Assembly: GCF_005221305.1 (NCBI RefSeq)
Contig: NZ_CP039887.1
Coordinates: forward strand, 620,001-684,000
DNA: 64,000 bases
Direction of reading: 5' to 3'
Source of the DNA: Neisseria subflava
GTDB taxonomy: Bacteria > Pseudomonadota > Gammaproteobacteria > Burkholderiales > Neisseriaceae
In this document: positions 51,045 through 59,190 of the stretch, piece by piece
How positions within the stretch are numbered: position 1 is the stretch's first letter
Layout: the number at the start of each line of letters is the position of its first letter
Translations under genes and position numbers: made by a program
The notes under the pieces: generated by a model
The model's input: only the letters and a program-made list of their open reading frames with translations
Told to the model about the DNA's origin: nothing
The model's database searches: none

Positions 51045-51584
51045 TTAAACCTTCAAAACCAATTTCCGATACACCCACTCTCCGGCAAATAAGATTCCCA
51101 TTAACACATACGACACGACGCCGGTATAAGCCGCCCACCAATCGTAATATTGCAAGCCTGCCAAAATGGCGGCGGTTGCGCCGTTGAAGATAAAGAACGC
51201 GCACCAGATTTGCGTGACATGGCGGGTATGCAGCACACCTTCGGGCGGCAGGTCGGGGTGTTGCAGTCGGGCGAGGCGTTCGATAACCGTTTGTTTGGCA
51301 AATAGGCTGCCACCGAAAACGGCAAGCATCAGCGCGTTGACGGCGACGGGATACCAATACATCGAGTCAGGCCGTCTGAAAACCAGTACTGCCGCAAAAA
51401 AAGCGGCAAGGATAATCGCTGTAATGCGTTGGGCTGTGGTTTGTGGCATGGCGGCGCGTATCAGCCATAACACACACATGGCCGCTGCAAGCCAGAAAAA
51501 TGCGCCGTTTTCCCTGCCGTAATACCATAGAAGCGGATAGGCGAGACTGGCGAGGGTCAGTAGGAGTTTTCCTAATATTTTCAT
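51045..51584 (-). CDS. COG4648-type inner-membrane protein, APE-cluster gene
   Basis: 179 residues with about five to six membrane helices. Sequence phrases such as YPLLWYYGRE, FGGSLFAKQTVIERLARL, VTQIWCAFFIFNGATAAIL and the final VSYVLMGILFAGEWVYRK mark the predicted membrane protein always found beside the acyl carrier proteins in APE clusters. Its exact role is unknown. Confidence 0.85.
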   Translation of the reverse strand: MKILGKLLLTLASLAYPLLWYYGRENGAFFWLAAAMCVLWLIRAAMPQTTAQRITAIILAAFFAAVLVFRRPDSMYWYPVAVNALMLAVFGGSLFAKQTVIERLARLQHPDLPPEGVLHTRHVTQIWCAFFIFNGATAAILAGLQYYDWWAAYTGVVSYVLMGILFAGEWVYRKLVLKV

Positions 51585-51596
51585 GGTTATGATTGA

Positions 51597-51636
51597 TTTT
51601 CAGACGGCCTTGCGGATTGACAAGGCCGTCTGAAAA
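51597..51636. terminator. DUS inverted repeat after the second acyl carrier protein gene
   Basis: TTTTCAGACGGCCTTG and CAAGGCCGTCTGAAAA form a strong stem, 21 bases after the acyl carrier protein stop. It may partly separate the carrier-protein genes from the membrane protein gene downstream. Confidence 0.65.
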
Positions 51637-51656
51637 TATGCTGATTCAAAGCGGAA

Positions 51657-51905
51657 TCAGGAATCTTGTTGTACTTTCAAAACCGCTTGAACCACGTCTT
51701 CTACAGTACGCACATTACGGAAGTCTTCAGCTTGCAGTTTGCGGCCGGTTTCGCGTTTGATGTGGTCGATAAGGTCGATGGCGTCGATGCTGTCGATTTC
51801 CAAATCTTCGTAGAGGTTGGTTTCGGGTTTGATGCGTTCCGGTCCGATTTCAAACAGGTTAACCAGTGCATCGGTCAGCAGGGTGCGTACTTCTTGTTCG
51901 GTCAT
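51657..51905 (-). CDS. Acyl carrier protein, APE type (second)
   Basis: 82 residues. The phosphopantetheine attachment site is the serine of LEIDSIDAIDLIDHI. It starts 12 bases after the other carrier protein gene. APE clusters normally have two such carriers with different roles (starter loading and chain extension). Length and helix pattern are normal. Confidence 0.92.
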   Translation of the reverse strand: MTEQEVRTLLTDALVNLFEIGPERIKPETNLYEDLEIDSIDAIDLIDHIKRETGRKLQAEDFRNVRTVEDVVQAVLKVQQDS

Positions 51906-51917
51906 CTTGTCTCTCCC

Positions 51918-52178
51918 TTATGCTTGGCGGCTCTTGACGAACTCGGCCAGTGTTTTGACGTTGGCGAAGTTTTCGCGCAGGTTGTCGTTTTCACCGTCGA
52001 GCTGGAAGCCGAAGGTTTTTTGCACTGCCAAACCGAGTTCCAGCGCGTCGACGGAATCTAAACCCAAGCCTTCGTCGCCGAAGAGCGGGTCTTCGCTGCC
52101 GATGTCGGCAGGGGTGATGTCTTCCAGCCCCAAGCTGTCGATGATTAATTCTTTGATTTGGTTTTCTAAGTTATTCAT
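51918..52178 (-). CDS. Acyl carrier protein, APE type (first)
   Basis: 86 residues with the phosphopantetheine serine in LGLDSVDALELGLAV. It is the larger APE-type carrier, related to chain-extension ACPs. The start ATG 52178 (AAGGA seven to eight bases upstream) overlaps the stop of the acyltransferase gene in an ATGA arrangement; the frame is open to 52259 but translation coupling favours 52178. Confidence 0.93.
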   Translation of the reverse strand: MNNLENQIKELIIDSLGLEDITPADIGSEDPLFGDEGLGLDSVDALELGLAVQKTFGFQLDGENDNLRENFANVKTLAEFVKSRQA

Positions 52179-52933
52179 GTGGTTTTCCTTGTGAAATAGT
52201 CTTGAAGGTATTCGTTTAAACGCCTTGCGGCGATGGGTAAGGGTTTTTCCTCCAGCCATTCTTCGGGCAGGATGTCGTCGCCGACGGTGATTTCATAATG
52301 GATTTTGTGCGGCGGTATTTTGTACCAAGGCTGGCCTTTTTTGAAATTGGGCGGCGTCATTTTGATGCACACGGGGGTGATGACCGATGCGCTGCGCAAA
52401 CCGAGCGATATCGCGCCACGGTGCATTTTAACCTGTCCATCCCAGCCTGTGCGCGTGCCTTCGGGGAAAATCAGCAAACTTTGCCCGCTTTTGACCACGG
52501 CGTCGATTTCTTCCAGCATTTCCATGCTTTCGTCGTTGGGGATGTAGCCTGAAGCGATAATCTGGCTTTTCATGCTGGGGTTGTGCAACAGGTCTTTTTT
52601 AACCAGTACGTTCGGCTCGGAATAGTGGCTGATCAGCAAGACGATATCCAAAAGCGAGGGATGGTTGGCAAGAATGAGCTGGCCGGGCCTGCCGAGTTTT
52701 TCCAATCCGTTGAAACGGACGCTTAATACTCCCGACCATTGCAGGTAGCCGACAAAGAAACGCCAAACTCTGCCTATCATGCGTCTTGCTTCAAGTTGGC
52801 GTTTGATGTCGCCTTTGGTCGATTTGAGCGTATAGGGCAAAAGTGCGATTTTGAACAATACGCCTGCAACGCCGAAGAGGATGAAGCCGAAGAGTGTGGC
52901 AAAAAAGCGACGGAAATAGTCTAAAGTCTTCAT
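52175..52933 (-). CDS. PlsC-like lysophospholipid acyltransferase, APE-cluster type
   Basis: 252 residues. An N-terminal hydrophobic segment (about 8-35) precedes LANHPSLLDIVLL (an NHX4D-type catalytic motif; the His-Asp are present) and LLIFPEGTRTGW. It transfers an acyl group from ACP or CoA to a lipid acceptor at the membrane. It overlaps the chain-length-factor gene upstream by 4 bases (ATGA) and the carrier protein gene downstream, so this is a tightly coupled operon. Confidence 0.9.
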   Translation of the reverse strand: MKTLDYFRRFFATLFGFILFGVAGVLFKIALLPYTLKSTKGDIKRQLEARRMIGRVWRFFVGYLQWSGVLSVRFNGLEKLGRPGQLILANHPSLLDIVLLISHYSEPNVLVKKDLLHNPSMKSQIIASGYIPNDESMEMLEEIDAVVKSGQSLLIFPEGTRTGWDGQVKMHRGAISLGLRSASVITPVCIKMTPPNFKKGQPWYKIPPHKIHYEITVGDDILPEEWLEEKPLPIAARRLNEYLQDYFTRKTT

Positions 52934-53691
52934 GCGTTTTTCTGCCAGTGCCAGTTTCTACCGGCATAGTGTTGCGTGTGTTGTCGGTCGTCTGAAAGCA
53001 GGAAGCGTACCCACTCCAAGCTGCTCCAGTAGGGCTCGACTGTTGTATCGTTAGGGTTTTCAGACGGCCTCTCGGATGTGGTTTCCAAGCTTAAGGTATA
53101 GTCTTCGCCTTTGGTGATGACCAGTGCCAATGCATAGGCAAACGGCGCACGTGTAGCCAAGACGGGATAGTCTTCAGACAACGGATCATCGGCAACAATC
53201 ACTAAAACGGATGTTGCGTCGTCTTGTAAAAGCGCAAATGCCTCGGTCAGCGCGGTTTCAAAGGAATCGGCGGCAACGGCCAACGCGGTATGTTCGCTCA
53301 TGTCTTTGCGCAACATCGACCATTGCCCAATCGTCGCGTTGTGAACGGACAGGCCGAATGAGGTCGGCGATACGGTATGCGTGTTCAAAAGCTCTTGCCA
53401 CAATTCAAAGCTGCGGTTGCTTTCGCCGTCGTGCGAAACGTACACCGGTACGCTTTCAGGATATTGGTCGGCTAGATTCCATGCCGCATCACAAACCAAG
53501 CGCGCCGCTTTTCCCAAGCGGCGGCGTTGCATAGGCGGCAAAAAGGAGAGCGCGGGTTTGCACTCCGGTAGTGAGGCGGTATCGAGTTTTCCCTGCGCCC
53601 AGTCCTGCCATTGCTCCGGCGTACTGATTCTGCTGGAGGAGGCCTGCCACGCGGCGATATTAAAGCTGAAACGGCAAACGTTTTGAGGCAT
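52930..53691 (-). CDS. Ketoacyl-synthase-like chain-length factor, APE type
   Basis: 253 residues, only the N-terminal half of a ketosynthase fold. The active-site cysteine position is replaced by FGLSVHNATIGQW, as in the APE chain-length factors (ketoacyl-synt_2 family). It would pair with a catalytic ketosynthase. A DUS inside the gene (about 53058) encodes RPSEN. ATG 53691 has GAAAGA just upstream; a TTG at 53703 is possible. It is the first gene of the minus-strand arm, divergent from the hotdog dehydratase gene. Confidence 0.87.
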   Translation of the reverse strand: MPQNVCRFSFNIAAWQASSSRISTPEQWQDWAQGKLDTASLPECKPALSFLPPMQRRRLGKAARLVCDAAWNLADQYPESVPVYVSHDGESNRSFELWQELLNTHTVSPTSFGLSVHNATIGQWSMLRKDMSEHTALAVAADSFETALTEAFALLQDDATSVLVIVADDPLSEDYPVLATRAPFAYALALVITKGEDYTLSLETTSERPSENPNDTTVEPYWSSLEWVRFLLSDDRQHTQHYAGRNWHWQKNA

Positions 53692-53755
53692 GATGTCTTT
53701 CAATGTTTTACATTTTCATACATTGTAATGAAATGGGTTAGTAAAAGCTAGGCTC

Positions 53756-53764
53756 TGTTATAAT
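53756..53764 (+). promoter_or_regulatory. Extended -10 promoter of the plus-strand APE arm
   Basis: TGTTATAAT is a complete extended -10 box (TG, one base, TATAAT) 37 bases before the dehydratase start. No good -35 box is visible, which suits extended -10 promoters. It lies in the 110-base divergent gap. Confidence 0.65.
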
Positions 53765-53801
53765 GTATATTGTAACGTAATTTATTCCCGGATGACATTT
53801 T

Positions 53802-54281
53802 ATGCCTTCAATACCGAGTGCCCCGATTTATGATGTGGCTTCGCTGCTTCCGCACAGCGGACATATGGTGCTAATCGATTGTGTGAAAGAATTTGGCGAT
53901 GACTACACGGTTTGCCGTGCGCCGGTTGGCGACAAGCATATTTTGCTGCAGGATGGTGTGTTGCCGTCTATGGCTTATATGGAATTGATGGCGCAGGGCA
54001 TAGGCGCGTTCGCAGGCATTGAGGCTTTAAAGGCCGGAGAGCCTGTCCGCTTGGGTTTTTTATTGGGAACGCGCAAGCTGGATTTGTTTGCCGATTCCGT
54101 GCCTGTCGGTACTGAGCTGGAAGTCAGGGCGCATGTGTCCATTCAAGATTTGGGCGGCATGGGCGTATTTGATTGCGAGTTGCGCTGGATGGATGCGCCG
54201 GAAGATGTGAAGCATCTGTTGCCGACGGACGGTTTGCTGGCAAAAGCTTCTTTAAATGTGTACAGTCCGAAAGACGGTTAA
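53802..54281 (+). CDS. 3-hydroxyacyl-ACP dehydratase-like hotdog protein, APE type
   Basis: 159 residues. The FabZ-like helix region is seen in LLPHSGHMVLIDCV and MAYMELMAQGIGAFAGIEAL, with the hotdog core LGFLLGTRKLDLFADSVPVG. This is the larger of the two APE dehydratases; the other is fused to the ligase. It would dehydrate 3-hydroxyacyl-ACP during polyene elongation. First gene of the plus-strand arm. Confidence 0.88.
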   Translation: MPSIPSAPIYDVASLLPHSGHMVLIDCVKEFGDDYTVCRAPVGDKHILLQDGVLPSMAYMELMAQGIGAFAGIEALKAGEPVRLGFLLGTRKLDLFADSVPVGTELEVRAHVSIQDLGGMGVFDCELRWMDAPEDVKHLLPTDGLLAKASLNVYSPKDG

Positions 54282-54299
54282 ATCATTTAAACCGTTTAC

Positions 54300-54334
54300 A
54301 AGGCCGTCTGAAAAGACAAAGATTCAGACGGCCT
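54300..54334. terminator. DUS inverted repeat between the dehydratase and ketoreductase genes
   Basis: AAGGCCGTCTGAAAA and GATTCAGACGGCCTG form a hairpin inside what otherwise looks like one operon, so it may be an attenuator rather than a full stop. Confidence 0.5.
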
Positions 54335-54355
54335 GTCGATATAGTGAGAAAACGT

Positions 54356-55084
54356 ATGAGTGAAACTATTTTAATTACAGGGTCTAATCGCGGTATCGGC
54401 AAAGCCGTCGCGCTTGGTTTGGCGCAGGATGGCTTTGATATTGTCGTCCACTGTCGCAGCCGCCGCGATGAAGCGGAAGCCGTCGCGGAAGAAATCCGTA
54501 TATTGGGTAGAAATGCGCGCGTGTTGCAGTTTGACGTGTCCGACCGAGAAGCCTGCCGTGAAATTTTGACTGCCGACATTGAGGCAAACGGCACATATTA
54601 CGGCGTGGTGCTGAATGCCGGCCTGACGCGAGACAATGCGTTTCCTGCGTTTACAGATGACGATTGGGACTTGGTACTGCGTACCAATTTGGACGGTTTT
54701 TATAATGTATTGCACCCTTTGACCATGCCGATGATCCGCCGCCGCAAAGCAGGACGGATTGTGTGCATGGCGTCGGTGTCCGGTTTGACGGGCAACCGCG
54801 GTCAGGTCAATTACAGCGCGTCCAAAGCGGGCCTGATCGGCGCGGCAAAAGCCTTGGCGGTTGAGTTGGCAAAACGCAAAATTACCGTCAACTGCGTGGC
54901 GCCGGGCCTTATCGATACCGATATTATCGATGAGAACGTACCTGTTGAAGAAATCTTAAAGGCCGTCCCTGCCGCACGTATGGGATTGCCCGAGGAAGTG
55001 GCGCATGCGGTGCGCTTTTTAATGGATGAAAAAGCGGCGTACATTACGCGCCAAGTGATTGCTGTGAACGGAGGTTTGTGTTGA
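54356..55084 (+). CDS. 3-ketoacyl-ACP reductase (FabG-like), APE-cluster gene
   Basis: 242 residues. SDR motifs: LITGSNRGIGKAVALGLA (NADPH site), VVLNAGLTRDNAF, SVSGLTGNRGQVNYSASKAGL with the YxxxK pair, and CVAPGLIDTDI. It reduces 3-ketoacyl-ACP in chain elongation. The frame is open to 54173 but MSETILITG at 54356 matches the family. It overlaps the ketosynthase gene by seven bases if that gene starts at GTG. Confidence 0.93.
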   Translation: MSETILITGSNRGIGKAVALGLAQDGFDIVVHCRSRRDEAEAVAEEIRILGRNARVLQFDVSDREACREILTADIEANGTYYGVVLNAGLTRDNAFPAFTDDDWDLVLRTNLDGFYNVLHPLTMPMIRRRKAGRIVCMASVSGLTGNRGQVNYSASKAGLIGAAKALAVELAKRKITVNCVAPGLIDTDIIDENVPVEEILKAVPAARMGLPEEVAHAVRFLMDEKAAYITRQVIAVNGGLC

Positions 55085-56313
55085 ATACCAGAAGAGTCGT
55101 AGTAACAGGTATCGGCGGTATTACCGCCTTCGGCCGTGATTGGCAAAGTATTCAGACGGCCTTTAAAGCCGAAAAAAACGCAGTCAAACATATGGACTGG
55201 AGCGAACGCTTTCCTGAATTAGAAGCGCAACTGGGTGCGCCGATTGAAGGCTATTCTCCTCCCGAACATTGGACGCGCAAGCAGCTCAGAAGCATGGGGC
55301 GCGTATCGCATTTGTGTGTCGATGCGGCGGAACAAGCCTTGACGGATGCGGGCTTGCTGGGTGATGAAAGCATTACAGACGGCCGTATGGGCGTAGCGTG
55401 CGGTTCGTCTGTCGGCAGTACCAAAGACATCGGCGATATGGGCGAACTTTTGCTCACCGGCACATCGCGCAATTTTAACGCCAATACTTATGTGCGCATG
55501 ATGCCGCATACGACTGCCGCCAATATCGGTATTTTCTTCGGCTTGAAAGGCCGCATTATTCCGACTTCAAGCGCGTGTTCTTCGGGCAGTCAAGGCATTG
55601 GTTATGCTTATGAAGCGATTAAATACGGCATGATAGACATGATGCTGGCTGGCGGCGGTGAAGAGTTTTGTCCGTCTGAAGTGTATGTATTCGACTCGCT
55701 TTATGCCGCCAGCCGCCGCAACGGCGAACCTGAGCTGACGCCACGCCCTTACGACAACGCTCGAGACGGCTTGGTCATCGGCGAAGGTGCAGGCATATTC
55801 GTATTGGAAGAATTGGAACACGCCCGTGCGCGCGGTGCGAAAATCTATGCCGAGCTTGTCGGCTATGGCGCCAACAGTGACGGCAGCCACGTTACCCAGC
55901 CGCAAAAAGAAACCATGCAAAAATGTATGGAGCTTGCGCTGAAAGATGCCGGTATTACGCCTGATAAAGTCGGCTATGTCAGCGGCCACGGTACGGCGAC
56001 CGAAAAAGGCGATATTGCCGAAACATTGGCGACTGAGGCAGTGTTTGGTTTTGTGCCGATGAGTTCGCAAAAAAGCTATCTCGGCCATACACTCGGCGCG
56101 TGCGGCGCATTGGAAGCCTGGTTTACCATCGAAATGATGAACAACGGCTGGTTTGCGCCGACCATCAATTTGGAAAATATTGATCCGCGTTGCGGCAAGG
56201 TGGATTACATTCAAACAGGCGGACGCGAGATTCAAACCGATTATGTGGTCAGCAATAACTTTGCTTTTGGCGGCGTCAATACTTCGCTGGTGTTCAAACG
56301 TTGGCAAGAATAA
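55078..56313 (+). CDS. 3-ketoacyl-ACP synthase II (FabF-like), APE-cluster gene
   Basis: 411 residues. Active-site cysteine in TSSACSSGSQGIGYAYEAIK, catalytic histidines in VSGHGTATEKGD and SYLGHTLGACGALEAW. It condenses malonyl-ACP with the growing chain and belongs to the FabF-like ketosynthase of APE clusters. It starts GTG 55078, or more likely TTG 55081, whose spacing from GGAGG is 6 bases. This is the only full ketosynthase in the window. Confidence 0.93.
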   Translation: MLNTRRVVVTGIGGITAFGRDWQSIQTAFKAEKNAVKHMDWSERFPELEAQLGAPIEGYSPPEHWTRKQLRSMGRVSHLCVDAAEQALTDAGLLGDESITDGRMGVACGSSVGSTKDIGDMGELLLTGTSRNFNANTYVRMMPHTTAANIGIFFGLKGRIIPTSSACSSGSQGIGYAYEAIKYGMIDMMLAGGGEEFCPSEVYVFDSLYAASRRNGEPELTPRPYDNARDGLVIGEGAGIFVLEELEHARARGAKIYAELVGYGANSDGSHVTQPQKETMQKCMELALKDAGITPDKVGYVSGHGTATEKGDIAETLATEAVFGFVPMSSQKSYLGHTLGACGALEAWFTIEMMNNGWFAPTINLENIDPRCGKVDYIQTGGREIQTDYVVSNNFAFGGVNTSLVFKRWQE

Positions 56314-56334
56314 TTGTTGCTTGATGTTATGATT

Positions 56335-56375
56335 AAAGGCCGTCTGAAACTTATCTTGAGTTTCAGACGGCCTTT
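56335..56375. terminator. DUS inverted repeat between the ketosynthase and RDD genes
   Basis: AAAGGCCGTCTGAAAC and GTTTCAGACGGCCTTT, a long symmetric stem serving the plus-strand APE arm and the converging RDD gene. Confidence 0.75.
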
Positions 56376-56407
56376 ATTTTATTTAGAGCTTGAGCCGCTT
56401 TTGGATT

Positions 56408-56932
56408 TTATTCGTTTGTTTTCTTCTGATTTAAATCCACCAGCCTTGTTCCAGCCAAGAAGTCGTAGAGGAACTGGCGGTCGGGATGGAACAGGGCGAA
56501 GCCCCATGGCAGGATGAGCCAAATGAGTGCGGCGCCGAATGCGCCTTTGGGCGGTATATTGAGCAGATGTCGCAATCCGGCATAGGCAAACAGGGGAATG
56601 AACACAATGAAAATGCTTGCCCAAATAAAGCGCAGGCGCAGCTGTGGCAGGGGCGGCTGGATATCGTTTTTATCGGCTAAACCGATTTTCCATGTCTGCA
56701 TGGCGAGGGTTTGGCCTTTTTTGTGCCAGTTGGCGCGAAAGTAGAGCCACCATGCGTAGAACAGAATCAGACAGGTTGCCAGCATGGACAGGCGCGTGGA
56801 AATGGGATTGAGAAAGATGGCGACAATACCGGCTGCAAGGGCGGCAATGCTGGTAACGGCGCCGGTCAGCAGAAGTTCGTAAACCAGTGCGGCGAGGCGG
56901 CGTTTGAGTGGTGCGGTAGGAAGACGGGTCAT
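56408..56932 (-). CDS. RDD-family membrane protein
   Basis: 174 residues with about four hydrophobic helices. The RDD signature is seen at the start (KRRLAALVYELLLTG), then KKGQTLAMQTWKIGL and a C-terminal RQFLYDFLAGTRLVDL. RDD proteins are small membrane transporters of uncertain substrate (some act as sodium antiporters). It is separated from the APE locus by a terminator. Confidence 0.88.
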   Translation of the reverse strand: MTRLPTAPLKRRLAALVYELLLTGAVTSIAALAAGIVAIFLNPISTRLSMLATCLILFYAWWLYFRANWHKKGQTLAMQTWKIGLADKNDIQPPLPQLRLRFIWASIFIVFIPLFAYAGLRHLLNIPPKGAFGAALIWLILPWGFALFHPDRQFLYDFLAGTRLVDLNQKKTNE

Positions 56933-56973
56933 AATGCGATGGAAACGGAAATGGGTTTGATGGAAATAAAAAC

Positions 56974-57010
56974 AGGCCGTCTGAAACGGGATAGGATGTT
57001 CAGACGGCCT
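56974..57010. terminator. DUS inverted repeat after the 57024 gene
   Basis: AGGCCGTCTGAAAC and GTTCAGACGGCCT with a short loop, 13 bases after the stop of the small membrane protein gene. Confidence 0.7.
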
Positions 57011-57023
57011 GTTACTGTCGGGA

Positions 57024-57443
57024 TTAGCGATGTGGACGTTTTTGACCGCGTGCCTGTTGGGCAGCCATTTGGTTCATTTCCTGACGGGTCGGACGTTTTT
57101 TGAAGATGGCGTGCGCTTCGTCAACGGAACATTTTTGTGACAGGCAAACCAAGGTAATCGCGTCTTTTCGATGTTGGCCGCCGCTGTGGTACATACGGCG
57201 CAGGTTGGCTTCGTTGATACGACCTTTTTCCGGATCGATGTCGAATTTTTTCAGGCGCTCGAGGAATTGGCGTTGCTGACGGCGTGAAGTCCAAACGAAA
57301 CCGCCTGCGGCAGCGGCCACGATGATGACGGACAACAGGATGGCCAGCGGCCATGAATCGACGATCAGAACGATGATGAGGCTTAATACAGCAGTGGTCA
57401 GCAGGGCCAGGCCGCCGATGCGAAGTTTGGTTTTATTATCCAT
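57024..57443 (-). CDS. Small membrane protein of unknown function
   Basis: 139 residues with two N-terminal membrane helices (about 8-28 and 32-50), then a basic, helical soluble region (FLERLKKFDIDPEKGRINEANL) and a Gln/Arg-rich tail. I do not recognise the family. The soluble part should face the cytoplasm by the positive-inside rule. It is monocistronic between DUS hairpins. Confidence 0.75.
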   Translation of the reverse strand: MDNKTKLRIGGLALLTTAVLSLIIVLIVDSWPLAILLSVIIVAAAAGGFVWTSRRQQRQFLERLKKFDIDPEKGRINEANLRRMYHSGGQHRKDAITLVCLSQKCSVDEAHAIFKKRPTRQEMNQMAAQQARGQKRPHR

Positions 57444-57475
57444 ATGGTTGGTGTTTCCTTGTTTTTTGCTGGAAG

Positions 57476-57507
57476 AGGCCGTCTGAAATGCGAGGTTCAG
57501 ACGGCCT
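57476..57507. terminator. DUS inverted repeat after holA
   Basis: AGGCCGTCTGAAAT and GTTCAGACGGCCT. It lies between the start of the 57024 gene and the end of holA, about 80 bases past the holA stop. Confidence 0.55.
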
Positions 57508-57589
57508 GAATTTAAGTTTACGCTATTTTACAGTATTTTCTGTTTTTGGGGCGTATTGCGTGCAAGTTTCTTGATGCGTGGCAACGGTT

Positions 57590-58591
57590 TCAGGCGGCCA
57601 GCGAGGTAACGAGTTGTTTGAACTCAGTCCATGCATCGCCTTCTTCCGCGCCTTTGATGATGCGGTCGATTTTGGCGCAGGTTTTGAGCGCGTCGAGCAG
57701 GCGGTTGATGGAAATGCGTTTGGCAGCCATCGGTGCAAGGGTCTGCTTGTCACCCCATAAGCGCAGGCTGTTGCGCAGGCTTTGGATGTTTTGGCCTTGC
57801 TTGAGTGCGGCAGTGAGGCGGATTAGGGTGCGGATGTCTTCGGCAACCGCCCACAACAGCAAAACCGGCTCTTCGCCTTCTTCTTCCAAACCGTCCAGCA
57901 AACGGGAAACGCGCAGGGCATCGCCTTTCATCCATGCGCCTGCCAGTTGGAATACGTCGAAGCGGGCGACGGTGGCAACCGCAGCCTCTGCATCGGCAAT
58001 ATTGATCAAATGGCCTTGGGGGTGGAGCAGGGCGAGTTTTTCGATTTCCTGACGGGCGGCCAAAAGATTGCCTTCGACGCGCTCGGCAAAAAGGGCAAGT
58101 GCTTCAGGTTCGATATCCAAACCCTGCTGTTTCAGACGGCCCTGTATCCATTGCGGCAAAGCATGTGGTGCAACGGCTTTGGCTTCTAAGACGATGCCTT
58201 TGCCTGCCAATGCGGAAAACCATTTGGACTGGATTTGCGCTTTTTCAAGCTTAGGCAGGAGGATGAGCGTAACCGTATCTTCGGGCAGGCGTTCGGCGAA
58301 GGTTTGCAGGGCATCGCCTCCGTTTTTGCCGGGCTTGCCGTTGGGGATGTGGATTTCCAGCAGTTTTAAATCGGCAAATAAACCTGCGCTGCCGGCACTT
58401 TGCAACAGCTCGTTCCAGTCAAAATTGTTTTCGGCGGTATAGACTTCGCGGTTGAGATAGCCTTGTTTTTTTGCGGCTGCACGCAGTGTATCCAACGCCT
58501 CGATGCGCAATAAATCCTCTTCGCCGTGAATAATGTACAACGGTTGGAGCGGCGTATCGTGGCGCAGGCTCTCAATGGGCGCGGCAGCCAT
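57590..58591 (-). CDS. holA: DNA polymerase III delta subunit
   Basis: 333 residues. Clamp-loader delta fold with PLYIIHGEEDLLRIEALDTL at the start, FAERVEGNLLAARQEIEKLALLH and a C-terminal helical domain. It opens the sliding clamp during replication. Its start overlaps the lptE stop by one base (TAATG), the common lptE-holA order. Confidence 0.95.
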   Translation of the reverse strand: MAAAPIESLRHDTPLQPLYIIHGEEDLLRIEALDTLRAAAKKQGYLNREVYTAENNFDWNELLQSAGSAGLFADLKLLEIHIPNGKPGKNGGDALQTFAERLPEDTVTLILLPKLEKAQIQSKWFSALAGKGIVLEAKAVAPHALPQWIQGRLKQQGLDIEPEALALFAERVEGNLLAARQEIEKLALLHPQGHLINIADAEAAVATVARFDVFQLAGAWMKGDALRVSRLLDGLEEEGEEPVLLLWAVAEDIRTLIRLTAALKQGQNIQSLRNSLRLWGDKQTLAPMAAKRISINRLLDALKTCAKIDRIIKGAEEGDAWTEFKQLVTSLAA

Positions 58592-59070
58592 TATTGCGCC
58601 TTCAGGAAAGTCAGGCGGCGGACGATTTGATCTGCGGCGTCGATGCGCATTTCAGACCAAATGGTTTCTTCCTCTTCCTCTTTACCCAAAACTTCGCTAT
58701 CGGCGTAGTCCATGGTGCGGTGAACCTTAACTTCCATCGGTTCTCCAACCGGCTCACCGTTACGGAAGGCTTGGGCTTTGACGGTCATGGCCAGCAGGTA
58801 TTCGTTGATTGCAGCAGCGCGGGTGATGGTGTAGATATCGCGGCGTTTTTGGAAGTCGACAACGCGCAGGGTGATTTGTGATTCGGCTTCGCTAACCGGA
58901 TGACCGTCGGCACGGCGTAAGGCATTTTCCAGCGCTTTTTGCATGACGGCTCTGCCTTCTACATGCCAGTTTTGATAAGGCAGCGGCTGCGAAGTCACGC
59001 CTGTGCCTTTTAGGTGGAAACCGCAAGAGGCAAGCAATAGGACGAGTGCAGGCAATAGGATTTTTTTCAT
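58591..59070 (-). CDS. lptE: LPS-assembly lipoprotein LptE
   Basis: 159 residues with a lipoprotein signal (LVLLLASCGFHLKG). FHLKGTGVTSQPLPY and the later ALRRADGHPVSE fit the LptE/RlpB fold that plugs the LptD barrel and delivers lipooligosaccharide to the outer surface. It overlaps holA by one base. Confidence 0.93.
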   Translation of the reverse strand: MKKILLPALVLLLASCGFHLKGTGVTSQPLPYQNWHVEGRAVMQKALENALRRADGHPVSEAESQITLRVVDFQKRRDIYTITRAAAINEYLLAMTVKAQAFRNGEPVGEPMEVKVHRTMDYADSEVLGKEEEEETIWSEMRIDAADQIVRRLTFLKAQ

Positions 59071-59128
59071 TGGATATTCCTTCGTTGAAACCGGTTACGG
59101 TATCGTCGGATTATAACGAATAATGTTT

Positions 59129-59170
59129 AGGCCGTCTGAAACCGTAAACGGAAAGTATTTCAGACGGCCT
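59129..59170. terminator. DUS inverted repeat after pgeF
   Basis: AGGCCGTCTGAAAC and TATTTCAGACGGCCT, about 20 bases after the pgeF stop. It also precedes lptE. Confidence 0.65.
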
Positions 59171-59190
59171 TGTCTTTGATGGCGCAAATC

